From positions 5,668,674 through 5,732,673 of the forward strand of contig CATQJL010000316.1 in the NCBI GenBank assembly GCA_958299035.1: a DNA stretch of 64,000 nucleotides, written 5' to 3'. Shown here piece after piece: positions 34,395 to 47,500 of this stretch. Under the pieces are notes generated by a model that searched no databases, was not told the origin of the DNA, and saw only the letters and a program-made list of their open reading frames with translations. The position numbers and the translations under genes are program-made. Every line of letters begins with the position of its first letter. Position 1 is the first letter of the stretch. Source of the DNA: Cylicocyclus nassatus (lineage: Eukaryota; Nematoda; Chromadorea; Rhabditida; Strongylidae).

Positions 34395-35109
34395 TCCTAC
34401 TATAATAACGTGCTAAGGCCGTCTGTTTTTTTGTGTGTCTGTCTGTGTGTCTGTGTGAAAATCTGTCTGTCACGAAATTCATAGAGGAAGCTGCAATCAA
34501 GCTATCGGACTGCAATTTCGCATAGCATACCGTGCCAGCGTGTAGGCCCACCACGCACAAGGACGAGCCGGTACGATAAGCGGGTCCCTCAAAATTTGCG
34601 CGTCAAACGGGTCCACGCGCCTTTTGGCACGCAAAACTGGGTCGATAATTCGACTTTTGCAAAGTTATGATTTGCCTGACAAGTAACTTTGCGCGCCATG
34701 AACTCTAGCCCAAAAAGTGCTCAAAAAGTTCGCTTTTTTGCGAAAACAGCGCCAAAAAGTGATGAACGCGTAGATAGTCGATTTGGAAAGGTTTTATTTG
34801 AAAAAAACTGAAAAGATTTTTGCACTGAAATGTAGCCCAAGGTGACTATTATCCTTATGACGATTATCAAACTAAAATAAGTTCAGTAATCCGCTCAAAT
34901 TCGCATTTACTTCCTTGCAACAAAGTTTTTTTTTCTCAAAATTACCGATCTTACATGGATATGCTTCATGAATGAACAGTTGTTTACGATTCATTTTGTG
35001 ATGCTCAGCATCGCGTGGTGAGTTTCAAAGCCATTCTCAAGCGAACATGAGAAAGGCTTACGGATAGAGAGTCAGTGCGAACCTCCGCGAAGCGGAGGTG
35101 ACGCACTGG
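34395..35109 (+). mobile_element. Helitron-like non-autonomous element, copy A
   Basis: It starts TCCTACTATAATAACG right after an A and ends GACGCACTGG right before a T. The 3' end is preceded by the hairpin CCTCCGCGAAGCGGAGG. A 5' TC, a 3' CTRR, a subterminal hairpin and insertion between A and T without duplication are the Helitron hallmarks. It has no Rep/helicase frame. Confidence 0.7.
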
Positions 35110-35990
35110 TCTTCTTATATATCGTTAAAAGTTTCTTTTGATAGAGTTTATTAGTTGTAGCACAAAGCCGGGTGTGGCCACTACATTTTTGGAGGTTGTG
35201 CCACACTCCATTAACTCACTTCTAGCATCAAACTTATGTTTTCAAATCACAGCTACACTTTCTTCTCTTCACATAAATTTTCGTTTGAAATCCTTCCTTT
35301 AGGAGAAGATATAACGGTTTCACGTTTTCTAAAATCTTGGGTGACGGTGGTATGCTTTGCGCTATAGCACACATCTTGAGGGAAGGCGGCAGAAATATAC
35401 AGTTGATAGCCGTAGTTCTCATAGTTCTCACAGGAATGATACGAGCCTGAGTCTACTTATCCTCGGTAGTAGTTGCAATAGTTGCTGAAAGCACCACCAT
35501 TTCAAAAAATGGAGAAAACACCCTGATTGGCTTTTTTTACAAAGTTTGGGAGTCATCAGAGTCCTTGTATGCGCAAAGGAGTGGTGCTTGCATTGAGTGC
35601 AGAAAGAAATAGCTAACTTACCCTCAAAACAAAATCAGTCATGTTCAATACGGCCATCGGCTTAGGTACAGTCTCAGAATCCCCAAAAATTTGGTCCACA
35701 GATTTTTTCGATATGCTAATTACGAAAATCATACTCAATATGCGTGGTAAGCTTCATTATCATGCTTACCATACCATGCTATGATAGGTCAGTATCTCAA
35801 TGCTTGTGCTTGTACTTTCATAATAGGCTATTTCGACATGTGTTCAAGTGTCACTCCACGTTTGACCCTGGTTATCTGGTCCTCGACCTTTGGCGTGGAA
35901 CAACTCACCAGGGAGGACACCTTGATCGAAGTGGCCCTAGGCAAGTGATGCATATGGGTAGACAGCTTTTCGAACGCTGATCTCAAAACT
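35110..35990. other. AT-rich interval, no gene recognised
   Basis: Only short open frames are present on both strands. Confidence 0.4.
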
Positions 35991-36094
35991 GCTTTCTCTA
36001 TCTGCGGAGCGCTTCTGTAAAAGGAGTTATGAGCCTTTGTCTTCGTCAAAAAAGGCCTTCCCTCCATCAAGGCGCGGCACGGCGTTTACGTTGT

Positions 36095-36166
36095 GGCGGC
36101 GTGGTGTAGTGGTGAATGACTGCGGTTTGCAGGTGAATAAACAGGGTTCGAGTCCTGTTGTCGCCC
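36095..36166 (+). tRNA. tRNA-like sequence (tRNA-derived, probably not a working tRNA)
   Basis: It is 72 nt with an A box TGGTGTAGTGG (36,102-36,112) and B box GGTTCGAGTCC (36,145-36,155). The ends GGCGGCG and TGTCGCC pair over 7 positions including two G-U. The T-loop seems to be 8 nt and the anticodon stem is weak, so the anticodon cannot be read safely. Confidence 0.4.
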
Positions 36167-36492
36167 AGCTGTTTTGCATTTTTCTAAAATTATTGCTTAC
36201 CTTTGAAAATGCCACACCTGGACAGTTTATCGTAATCTCGCTACAAGTGATCAGGTCTTGAATGTGGCCAACTGTGGAACACTTCTTTACACTTCTACAC
36301 ATAAGAGGCTTTCATAGAAATGTTCAAAAAGGCATAAAAGTGCAATAACCAATCTCTCGCCGGTTTAATAAGTGTTAAGAATAAGCGCGTTTTGGATTAC
36401 CAACGCACAAGAATTTAGAATACTATAGGTAAAGCCGTCCATATGTGGCATTTTCAAAGAGAGCGATAATTTTAGAAAAATGCAAAACCGCT

Positions 36493-36560
36493 GGGCGACA
36501 ACAGGACTCGAACTCTGCTCACCTGTAAACCGAAGGCACTTACCACTACACAACGCTGCC
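36493..36560 (-). tRNA. Second tRNA-like sequence in the opposite arm
   Basis: This is an inverted, diverged copy of the tRNA-like core: GGCAGCG start, TGTGTAGTGG A box, AGTTCGAGTCC B box and TGTCGCCC end. The D-to-anticodon region differs from the first copy. Confidence 0.35.
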
Positions 36561-36690
36561 ACGATGCCTTTTCGCGCCTTGATAAAGGGAAGGCCGCTTT
36601 TGGGGAGAAAAAAGGTCATAACTCCTTTTACAGAAACGCTGCCACTTCGACCAAAGTGTCTTCCCTGGTCAGTGAAACGCATTAGAGTGT

Positions 36691-37788
36691 AAGGGTTTTC
36701 CAGAAAGCATGCACACTGTTTGATCGTTAATAACTCTTTTGCTTTCACTCTTTTGCGGAGCTTGAGGTACCATTCCGTAGAGCGAGGTTCAACTTAGATT
36801 TACAGTATGGAGCGAATTAACAATCGCTTTTTATTAGTGTAATATTACGGTAGAAACTTTGGAATGGATTTCAAGCCATTAAAAGCAGTATCCTTACAAG
36901 AGAATGGTCAGAAATCGAAATGGTCAAACCATAAAAGCTGCATACCATCAAATGCAGCATAAAACGCTGACTCCAAATCTGTCATCCTTGTCTGCACAGC
37001 GCTTTTGTGGACGAAATTATAAGCCGTTGAAGGCCATTATTTTGCTAAGAAATTGTGCGTATAAAGTACAAACTTGGCAGTACAAAGCCATTCTCGGCTT
37101 AATGTTGGACCAAAACATGCAGCTAGGTCACTTCATATGACCCGTACCTAGAGGTGAGCTCAAAGAGCAATAATGTGCCTAATTTCCCAATTTCTGTATA
37201 CGATTTTTTCGCACTAAAGCTGCTCATAACTTCGCCAAAGGCGCTCTGCAGATATAGAAGACAGATTTAAAATCGGCATTTTATGCTGCATCGAATAGTA
37301 TGCAGCTTGTATGGATTGGCCACTCTGACTTCTGACCATTTCCTTGTTAGAAAGAAAGCCATCAAGCCAGAAACCCTTGAACTGGGCTATTCGGAGTCGC
37401 TAATTCTAAGCATGAAATTTGCACTTCAGCGTAATGCTCCTTTCGTAAATTATTTCAGGTTTGAGGTAACAACTGTTATTCCATGCTCGTTAGAAATGTG
37501 AACACGTCATTAAGAATGCTTGAAATACTGGCGAAAGTTATGCAGTGAAATTAGCACGCCTGAAAACCTTGCTACACGAATTTTCAAATTTTTTTTGAAG
37601 TAATTTAATTGAGAGGCCTATCTCACAATGATGCTGTATGCTGAAAGAAGAGCGATTGATAACTTGCTCCATACTATAAATCTAAATTGACCTCGCTCTA
37701 CAGAAAGATACTTCAAGCACGGCAAGAGATGTGAAACTAAAAGAGTTATTAACGACCAAACAGTGTGCACATCTTTTTTCTCACCCTG
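36691..37788. mobile_element. TIR element of the CAGGGTG type, 1.1 kb, foldback
   Basis: The left end AGGGTTTTCCAGAAAGCATG and the complement of the right end CAGGGTGAGAAAAAAGATGT both lead into GCACACTGTTTG. TA flanks both sides. The interior is an imperfect palindrome centred near 37,130. It may be a Tc1/mariner MITE. A related solo end lies at 15.2-15.47 kb. Confidence 0.72.
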
Positions 37789-38564
37789 TATATGACCGAG
37801 TTTTGTTCACCATGTTCTACTCACTTCATAAATTGCATTTCCGGGCTTGGTTAGAAGTTTGATTTGGTAGTGAGCGAAAGCAGTTTTCGTGTCACCACTC
37901 AAATCCGGGAGAAAGCCGTCCTTATCCTTTACGTTTTTGTATTTCAGCAAATCCTCGTTTGATACCAGTCTAAAGTTGAGAATATCAGTCTACTAATGCG
38001 GAATTTTCTCATCCAAGACTTCAATTAGACCTAGCGTGCCTGTATGGCGCATTTGGATTAGCTGTTATCAGTTGCTCCTATGAAGTAATGGAAGCCTCAA
38101 CTATCCACAACAACCTCATTGGCACCCACCCGAAGGGAGCATTGAACCCCTTCAATTTCACCACTTTGATGTGTCCCTCTGTGACCTCTTACACCTCCCT
38201 CCCCACCTCCGTGGTGGCGTACACACCTTACGCTTCACCCTAATCATGTTTTCAAAATGTAAGAAAAAACTACGATAAAGATTTATATGTGAGCAATATT
38301 GTCACTCTTGCTTTGAAAGGAACTTGAGTTTCCAATGTGAGCAATAACTTTCCAAAAAGAGTTTCTAAATAACGAGTCTACATGCAAGTGAGAAAATACT
38401 AGTCTTGATTTATGCCCAGGATATTCCGCTATGTATTCTCTAATATCTTGTTGCAAAAACACTTCTTTTTCTGAAAAGAGTTGCTGGAATGTGCTTTGCA
38501 GACACGTACCAGGGTGCGACTGAAAATCTTGGATAAGAAAATTCCTTCACTCTACGCGAAAGTG
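37789..38564. other. Interval downstream of the sulfatase gene
   Basis: No coding signal was recognised; it presumably holds the sulfatase 3' UTR and polyadenylation region. No clear AATAAA could be tied to the stop codon. Confidence 0.4.
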
Positions 38565-41500
38565 TTAATAAATAGAATACTTCTTCGCATCAAGAAGCTC
38601 TCGTAAGAAAAGCTTGGCACATAGATGGGATACGTCTTTTAGTTGTCTGTTAATGACGTCTACAACAGCAACAGCCAGCTTTCGTGACAACTCTCTGTCT
38701 TCGTTAGTGCTCAAGGCGCTTTTCCAGTTCAAGCAAGTGCACCAGTGCGCATCCACGCCAGCATAGAAACAGGTTATTTAAGCCCTTGCATCATGAACTT
38801 TGAATTTAGTTACCTGCGCACAAGTACGAGATTTCGGAATTGGACGGAAGAGCGACAGTGATCGTTTGTTAGGGTCTTGTATAGTGGTCAAATCTTTTGG
38901 AAGGTGAAGGAGATCCATAAGGGTCGCGTGAATGTCAAAAGGCGTCGTCAGCCTTGAAAAATGTCCGCAAAGTGTAGCAAAATGCTTATATTTCCCACCT
39001 GTCTTTATTTTTTACCAGGTTGTCATACATTATCTTGCCATGATTTGTACTGCGAAATTTGGCTGGCAGGGAGATTGCAAAAAATGGCAGTCGCTGAAAC
39101 ACCATTGCAACGAAGCAACCTGATGTGAATGTTTCACCTCCTCTAGCTGGCCTTGATGCGTTTCGCGCAGTTTTGCAAAACGGTGACCGTGATCTGCCAT
39201 CACAATGACTAAGGCGTCATCCAGCTCACCTAAGTAGAAAAAGGTAAGTAATTGCGGGTTTACATGCTTTGAAACAATTTTGCAGAATGCTGAAAGTAGT
39301 TGTCACGTTACCGTACTCGCCACAGTCAAGACACTTTCTGAACAGTTTCTGAAGGGACGTCAGGACCCGGCACAGATGGTCTGAGGTCAAACTGGACTTC
39401 GTTTTTGAAGTTAGAAGCAAGTGGGATATCGTTTTTACAAGATCCTGGGGGAAGCGCCGATAGAAAAACGACGAACATGTCAGGTTATACGAGTTGAACT
39501 TGTTCTTTCGCAAGAGTGCGAATTTCAAAGGCAAGATTGATATCAACAAATGGTTTGCTTACAGCCCACAAACAATCAAGTGACACCAATTTTGTGTATA
39601 CAATACTACTCCAAACTATATTATGCAAAAAAATTTGAAAAACTTATGTGCCCTATTACCCGTTCCCGAATTTATTGGTTTCTAGACCAAAACCAAACCA
39701 ACTGGGTTGGTTCGGAGCACAAATATCGGGGAGTTCACATAAGTTTTGAACTTTTTTGATTTGGAAGATTAGAGCGCTCAAAGGTCTATCATATAGTGAA
39801 GAGAGGAAGTCAAACCATTGCCTCTCCTCTTTATTGAGCCAAAAATTGTCTAGCCTGAGTATTGATAGATATCGCGCCTAAATCACAGCGGCGTTCTTTA
39901 AACTACGCGGCGAAAAGTGCATCAGATTGAAGACACAGATTTGGTTGGCCTGGAGGTTTTGAGCATTCTGATAAAATGGTACCAAACTCAATGACAGAGC
40001 CTTTAATCAATTCAGAATGTTTTTATTTTGCTTTTTTTGTTATATTAGGTACCTCGAAATGGGCTTTTTTCGCTTTTTGTTGATATGTGGATTTAATAAA
40101 TGTTCTCCTACTGATTTTTACGTCAAGGGTCTTCGTAAATTTTATGGAGTCATGGAGGACTTCTTTTCTAAAATGCTCTAAACCAACACGCGCCGGGCCC
40201 TGAGGGTCGTCGGCAGCAAAAAAGGTTTTTTCTGAGTATAATTGGGTAGACGGAGGCGTTATGGCCATCTCACTTTTAGCTTTACTCTAGTCAGAGTCCG
40301 GCACGAGTGGGTCTAGGGTTTTTAAAAACGAAATCTCTCCTGATCTTCGGAAGTTTTACGAAGTCTCCTTTGACCTATCGACTTAAAAGGAGATGAAAAC
40401 AAGAAAGCCTTATTAGTCCAAAAAACTGAGATAAGAGTGAAGATTCAAAATAGAGCTCTATACTATGCATGCACAAGAGTTTGGCATTGGAGCGCCATAT
40501 CTAAGAAAGCGAATTATGAAGAAATTAAGGCAAAAAACCAAGGAAATGCAATGATATGAAAATGTTTTCATGCTCGGGGATAGATTTCTGACCGGGGATC
40601 CGTTCATGATAGAAAAATACGAAACTTTTATGAAATTACAAAAATATATGCTCCAGACGATCTCAGATCGTTTGTGGCCGTCTGGAAACGGACTAAATTC
40701 GGAAAAGGTACTACTTCACATAAACTTTCAGAACGTTTTACATAATTCTTCCGTGAATAATATTCTATGCCTACAGTCAAATTTGGTGTCATATGCTTGT
40801 CTCTACGCTGTAAACAAGCAAATTGTCAATTTTGGCTTTGCTTTCAAATCGCGCGCGCTTTTCGCAAGACATGTTGGAGCACGTTCATCGTGTAATAACT
40901 TGTCTTGCTTGTGGTTGACTCAGTGGTTGCTTTTGGCACTACAGCAAGTGTGTTGAATTGTCTTGCCCAGTGCATGTGCAATTTGCTTCAGAAACTACGC
41001 TAGTAAAGCATGTACACAGTTTTTTTCGGGGCTCGGCCCCGAACCCCGTAAAAACAATATCGCTTTTGCTATGTGTCCTAAAAACGAAGTCCAGCTTGGT
41101 TCAAGACGATACGTGACGGGCCCTGACTCTAATCCATAACTTTCTTTTTGGACAAATATTCAACATCATATCGCAGCAATCAAGGAAAGGACGGGCTGCA
41201 ACAGAAACGGTGTTGGCATAGTAGCTAAGCATTGGAAGTCTGAACATGACGAGCAGTTTGATACTACGTATAAGCGACCGCTTTCTGAGCCTATATCTAG
41301 ACATAGAGATAAGCTTTGTGCAACGTAGTATCCTACTATAATAACGCGCTAAGGCCGTCTGTTTTTTTGTGTGTGTGTCTGTCTGTAAATCTGTCTGTCA
41401 CGAAATTCATAGAGGAAGCTGCAACTAAGCTATCGGGCTGCAATTTTGCACAACATACCGTGCCAGCGTGTAGGCTCACCATGCACAAGGACGAACCGGT

Positions 41501-44500
41501 TCGATAAGCGGATCCCTCAAAATTTGCGCGTCCAACGGGTCCACGCGCCTTTTGGCACGCAAAACTGGATCGCTATTTCGACTTCTTGCAAAGTTATAAA
41601 GTCAAAGTCAAGTAACTCTGCGCGCCATGAATTCTAGCCCAAAAATGCTCAAAAAGTTTGCTTTTTTGCGAAAACAGCGCCAAAAAGTGATGAACGCGTA
41701 GATAGTCGATTTGGCAAGGTTTTATTTGAAAAAAACTGAAAAGATTTCGCACTGAAATGTAGTCCAAGGTGACTATTATCCTAGTGACGATTATCAAACC
41801 AAAATAAACTCAGTAATCCGTTTATATTCGCATATGTTTCCTTGCAACAAGGTTTTTTTTTTCTCAAAATTACCGATCTGACATGGAGATGCTTCATAAA
41901 TGAACAGTTGTTTGCGATTCATTTGTGATGTTCAGCATCGCGTGGTGAGTTTCAAAGCCATTCTCATGCGGAACATGAGAAAGGCATACGGATAGGGAGC
42001 CAGTGCGAACCTCCGCGAAGCGGAGGTGACGCACTGATATCTATCATCAAAACCTTATAATAACGGGCTAAGGGTTGTTTACGTGTTTTTGTGTGTGTGT
42101 GTCCGTCTGTTACGAAATTCGTAGAGCGTGTTCCAGCCAGCGTTTTAAGCCCAAATTTTGCATAGCGCATGCTACCTTCATGAAAGTTCAACGTGCAAAA
42201 GCACGAATAGATTCGTTGAATGGGTCCCTCAGAAATTGCGCGCCAAACGGATCCACCTGGCTTCTGTCCCGCAAAATTGGGTCCATATCACCACTTTTTG
42301 CAAAGTCCTGGATGTGTTTGGTAAGCATATGTGCAAGCGATGGACTTTAGCCCAAAAAGTGGTCAAAAGTTTGCTACATAACGAAAACGGCACCAGAAAG
42401 AGTTGGTTGCGTAAATGGTTAATTTGCTAAGGTTCTAGCTAAGCGTTTCAAAAGATTTTCGCACGGAGATGTAGCTCACGGTTACTATTGCCTTTAAGGG
42501 GACTACCAAGCCATGACAACTTCAATAACCTATTCAAATTTGCGTTTGTCTTCCTACAAAAAGTTTCATCCACGCGAAATCACCGATCTCACGTGAAAAA
42601 ACTTTCTGAATGAGTAGCTGTTTACATTTAATTCGTGGTAGTCGGCATAGTGCGGTAAGTTCCATTGCCACGATTTTACGAGAATGAGTAAGGCACATAG
42701 ATAGTAGAGCCAGTGCGAGCCTCTGCGAAGCAGAGGTGACGCACTGGTAACTTATAATAACGGGTTAAGGATTGTTTACGTCTTTTTGTCTGTGTGTGCG
42801 TGTGTGTGTCTGTCCGTTACGAAATTCGTAGAGCGTGTTTCAGCCAATGTCCTGAGCCCAAATTTTGCACGGCGCATAGTACCAGCATGACGGTACAATA
42901 TGCAAAAGCACGCGCGAATGGATCCCTCAAAAATTGCGTTTCAAACGGATCCACTTAACTTCTGGCCAGCAAAACTGGGCAGGTAGCAGTCTTTTTTGCA
43001 AAGTCATAAGTAAGTTTGACAAGCTAACGTGCAAGCCATGGGCTTTAGCCCAAAAAAGTGAACAAAAGTTTATTCCTTTACGAAGGTGGCGCCAAAAAGA
43101 ATTGATTGCGTAAACTTCAATTTGCTAAGAGTTTACCTAATCATTTGTTAGAATTTTTGCACAGAGATGTGGCCCACGGTGATCACTGTCCTCAAGGCGA
43201 CTACCAAGCCATGAAAAGTCCAAGAACCGATTTAAATTTGCAATTGTTCTTCTGGGAAAAGTTTCATTCACGCGGGTTTCACCGATCTCACATGAAGAAG
43301 TTTTAGAAATGAGTAGCTGTTTACTAATCATTCATGATAGTCTGCATAACGCGGTGAGTTTCAATGTCATTATTGCGGGAATGAGTAAGACATACAGATA
43401 GTGAGACCAGTGCGAGCCTCTGCGAAGCAGAGGTGACGCACTGGTGTAGTTATAAGTTAAGTGCAATTAGCTTATAAGTTGTAGCTTGTTGGTAGCTTTG
43501 TAGTAACGCCATATGCACCACAAGTAGGTTGCAAAGGACATGAGAATGAGGGGTTTCGGCAACATTTTAACGACTAAATTCGAGGGAGTATTATGGATGC
43601 ACGATAACGGGACAGTTAATGACGGAGGAGCATATTCTATGACCATATTTATAACAAACCCAGTGGGTTAGCTTCCAGCGGCTTAGCCTACTCAGTATAC
43701 TTGGAATAAATCAAATTTAAATAAATATCGAATAGTATTCGAAGAACGAAAAGTTCGAGTCGATCAAAAAATACTGTTGGAAAGACTTTTCAAACTATCT
43801 GCTTTTCACTGATATTAGACTTTCGAATATTGTTCGACTTCCGAATATCTTGCGCATGATTTGAATGTCTCTGTGAAAGTCTGAACATGACGAGCAGTTC
43901 GATACTACGTAGAATACATACAAGAATGGACCTTTGTAACCTTTATGCAATACGTTTTGCAGAAATCTCTGCGACAATGAATTTACCATCAAAAGCATAG
44001 AATTTTCACAGATAGTTTTAACCGTTGAAAACATAAGATTTCGTTTTCGATAGTGAGTTTTCCCAATTCTTCAGAAAGTCTCTCTGAGTTATAGCAATAT
44101 GCTTTCTTGAGGACCTCCACGACGTAAATTCGCGCTGGATCTATTATTAGTCAAGATTATGGATCATCGGTCCAAAGTGTGGCTTTAATAGCGTGGGAAT
44201 CGACAGCGCCACCGCTACAATCATGTTATGCGATTTGAAAAAGATGAGATTTCGATCAAAAATAAAATTCCAAAGTCAAGTATCCGAAAACTCTCATTTT
44301 CGAATATCATTCGAACGTCGAAGATCTGATGGCCATTAGAACGGTCACTAAGTTGAAAATTCAATTCTTCGACTTTGTATAATATTCGAAAATGATTTCG
44401 TATAAACATTTTGAATACTATTCAACATTTCATCTTTCAAATTGTTAGGTTGGTGCAAAAATAATGTCCGTTTTAAAAGTTTCACTTTGAAAAGTTATAA

Positions 44501-47500
44501 CTTTGTACAGTCCTTATATTTTGAATATAGTCAAGACATTAGAAGCAGCAAGCCTTTCGTAACTTAGCGCACCTGCTCATTTTGATAGTGTAAACGGGAA
44601 GGAAACGATGCGTCAAAAACGGAAAGGTTCTCTTTCGAAGACCTCTTTTTTGAAAACTTACGACTTCTTTCAAGTTCTGTTCCTAAAGCTGAAAATCAGC
44701 TCATTTTGTAGCCGCGAGCCAGTAGTATATGCATAGAGCATAGAGCACTCGAAAAATCGTAACGATGGCGCGACCGCGCGACACGCACGCATACCCGGCA
44801 ACCGCTGTTTTCTTGGTTTTCATCTCTAGCAAATGATATCTTTTTGCTTATGTATGATAGCATTCAGACACTGGAAATGACTGAGTAAACGTTGAGGTGA
44901 TGCCTTTTTGCATGGGCGTTTTATCTCCTATGGGCGCAAAGTCCGCAGTCAAATCCATTGTCACGATTTTATAAATGAACTAATGTACAGAAATCACCTC
45001 AACGAAAGAGTTGTGAGAAAAGAAAAGATAATATTCCAAAATTGTCCACCTTTCTGAGCCTGTTTGTAGTAGGCTTGAAAGTCCCAAATTGTGCAAATTT
45101 GAAATTCTTTATGCACTGTATAGCTGAGTTTCTCAGCAAAAATTGTAGGCAAGATGCTCTAATCTTAAGCTTACAGAAATGAGCGAAGCTTTGGCGATTG
45201 CCTCAACAGGGAACTTTTTGACCCGTAGAATGCCAGCAACAATTTTTTATCTTGGGGGCGTCGATTTCTCAGTCCAGCTGTGCGAGATGGTGGTGAAATT
45301 CTCACAGATGAAATAGAAACTTAATTTGATACTGTTGGAACGTACATGAAGAAAGCATTCCAATGATACGCAGAATCTCTACCGAAAAAGAAACTTTGAA
45401 GGAAAAAGTTGTTCGGAAAGTAGACCCAGAAAAACAGACATTATTTCATGCACCAACCTAATAAATTTTCAAATCATTCTTATTTGAAAGATTCATTCTA
45501 ATGGTCCAATATTCGTTTGATACTACCTAGGGTAGAGACGTCAGCAAAGTGTTCATTACGTTCCTCAAAGCACACTCCGACTTACTTACAACAAGCGCTC
45601 AATATATTAGGTTGTCCCATCAGTCGTTTATGCTTTCGCACCAGCTTTCATCCATCTCAAGTCTTTGAAACTTGAGGTGGATAAAATCTAAAAAGTTTAT
45701 GCACAGAAATTTGAAACTTTTTTTTTATATCTTCTTTCAAAAAAGTCCTACAGATCTCTCACTCGCTCACGCATATACAGTGCGTTTCATAACTAACGAC
45801 ATCCCCCGAAATTTGGGATTTCCGGATCAAGAAATCGAGTACTACAAACAGTGCCTGTGTGATCTACATACGATGTTGAATAAAATGACATTTCAATCAA
45901 TATGTCTACTCGATTGCTTCTCCACTTCTAGAGACATGTTTATTCCTTCACTGTTTAACTATACGGCACCCTTGATCGAGATACTTTTTCCAGGGAAAAA
46001 AACGCAAAACGGAGTTTTTATGACTAATCGGGCTACCAGGCCTTTCTCACTTCATCAAGTCTATTGGAAATGCTTCTGATAAATTTATGCATGTCTTTAA
46101 TTTGATGTTGTCACATGCGTCATCACGAACTGCTCCAACTTTTGCAATGCCTCGCACTGTTTTTATCTGCTCAGAAACGCTGTGCCAGTAATCTCCAGAG
46201 GTCTGAAGGATTGAAAACAAGACAGTATGTAACCTTCGAAGAAGCTGCTCACAGTGCTGGCGGAGAGTGGTGGTAAGCAGAGGTGCGATAGTCGGAGCCG
46301 ATTCTCCGCCTACCTTCACTTTTGAGCTGGTACAGGGTGACCACCTTCACTTTTGCGTTTGAAATTTTTTTTGCTGAAGCTCAAAAGAAGGAAAATAAGC
46401 AAAAGGAATGTAAAAGAAAGTATTAAGAGCATATATCTATGTAGTAGGTCGATCCAGGCAGTAACCGCCGAGAACCAGAATCTCGAATGATAAAATAGTA
46501 AAAAATCGTGAAAAATCATTCCACTGCTACAAATCTGCTGGCTGAAGACCTCCGCAGTTGCGACTTCATAGGTTTTGGAGGGTAAGTGTTGTTCTACCAG
46601 ACAGTGAAAGAATCAGTTTGATTTGAGGAGTGGCCGTCGAGAACGAGAATTTTGAAAAACCTTAAAAATCTTCTCAATTTTAGATTGCTCAATGACAGCT
46701 GACATTTAAACTCTTACATATCCGGACTTTGAAGATGTGTGATGTTGCGACTTCACAGGTTTTGTAATGTGATGTTTGCCCTATCAGAATATGTCTTACA
46801 AGCTGGTTGTTGTTGTTGTTAGCTGTACCGATCCATTGAAACATCGCCGAGATACAGGCTCTCAAAAAAGCAGGTAAAAAACCGTTTTTCAGCTCATAAC
46901 TTCTTCAGAACTGCATGAATTATGTTCCGACTTCACAGGTTAGATTCTCCTCTTCAAGAGCTTTCAGATGGTATATAACATGTGGGGGATTCAATGTTTC
47001 TTGCGGCTCTAACCCGGGGTGGAGTACTCCTTTTCACTAATTCTCCACCCCGCCCATTTCAATGTATTGGCGGGAGGCCGCCAGTGGAGAATTAGTGAAG
47101 AGAGGTACTCCACCCCCGGGCATATGCCGTGGGAGGCGTGAATCCCCCACATTTTATATACCATTTGAAAGCTCTTGATGAGGAAAATTCAAGAAGTCGC
47201 AACATGAATTATGCAATTCTGAAGAAGTTATGAACTGAAAAACGGTTTTTTACCTGCTTTTTTGAGAGCCTGGATCTCGGCGATGTTTCAATGGATCGGT
47301 ACAACTAAAACATATTCTGATAGGGCAAACCTCACCCTACAAAATCTATGAAGTCGCAGCATCACACACCTTCAAAGTCCGGATTTATAAGAGTTTAAAT
47401 GTCAGCTGTCATTAAGCAATCTAAATTTGAGAAGATTTTTGAGGTTTTTCAAAATTCTCATTCTCGACGGCCACTTTTCAAATCAAACTGATTCTTTCAC

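Larger units (their letters stand above)
36005..36650. mobile_element. Foldback element whose arms each carry a tRNA-like sequence
   Basis: The arms (36,005-36,220 and 36,435-36,650, centre near 36,330) pair through AACTCCTTTTACAGAAACGC-type flanks, the tRNA-like cores and a TTTTAGAAAAATGCAAAA block. The TGGCATTTTCAAAG-like words sit nearest the centre. Confidence 0.75.

Noticed and set aside
44445..45461. Full-length mariner with transposase
   Set aside because: The length would allow a transposase, but no D,D(34)D-type frame or helix-turn-helix could be read on either strand.
45672..46319. Plus- and minus-strand frames of 135 and 90 residues
   Set aside because: They lie in the inverted arm of a mariner-type foldback; the diverged copy in the other arm does not keep the frame.
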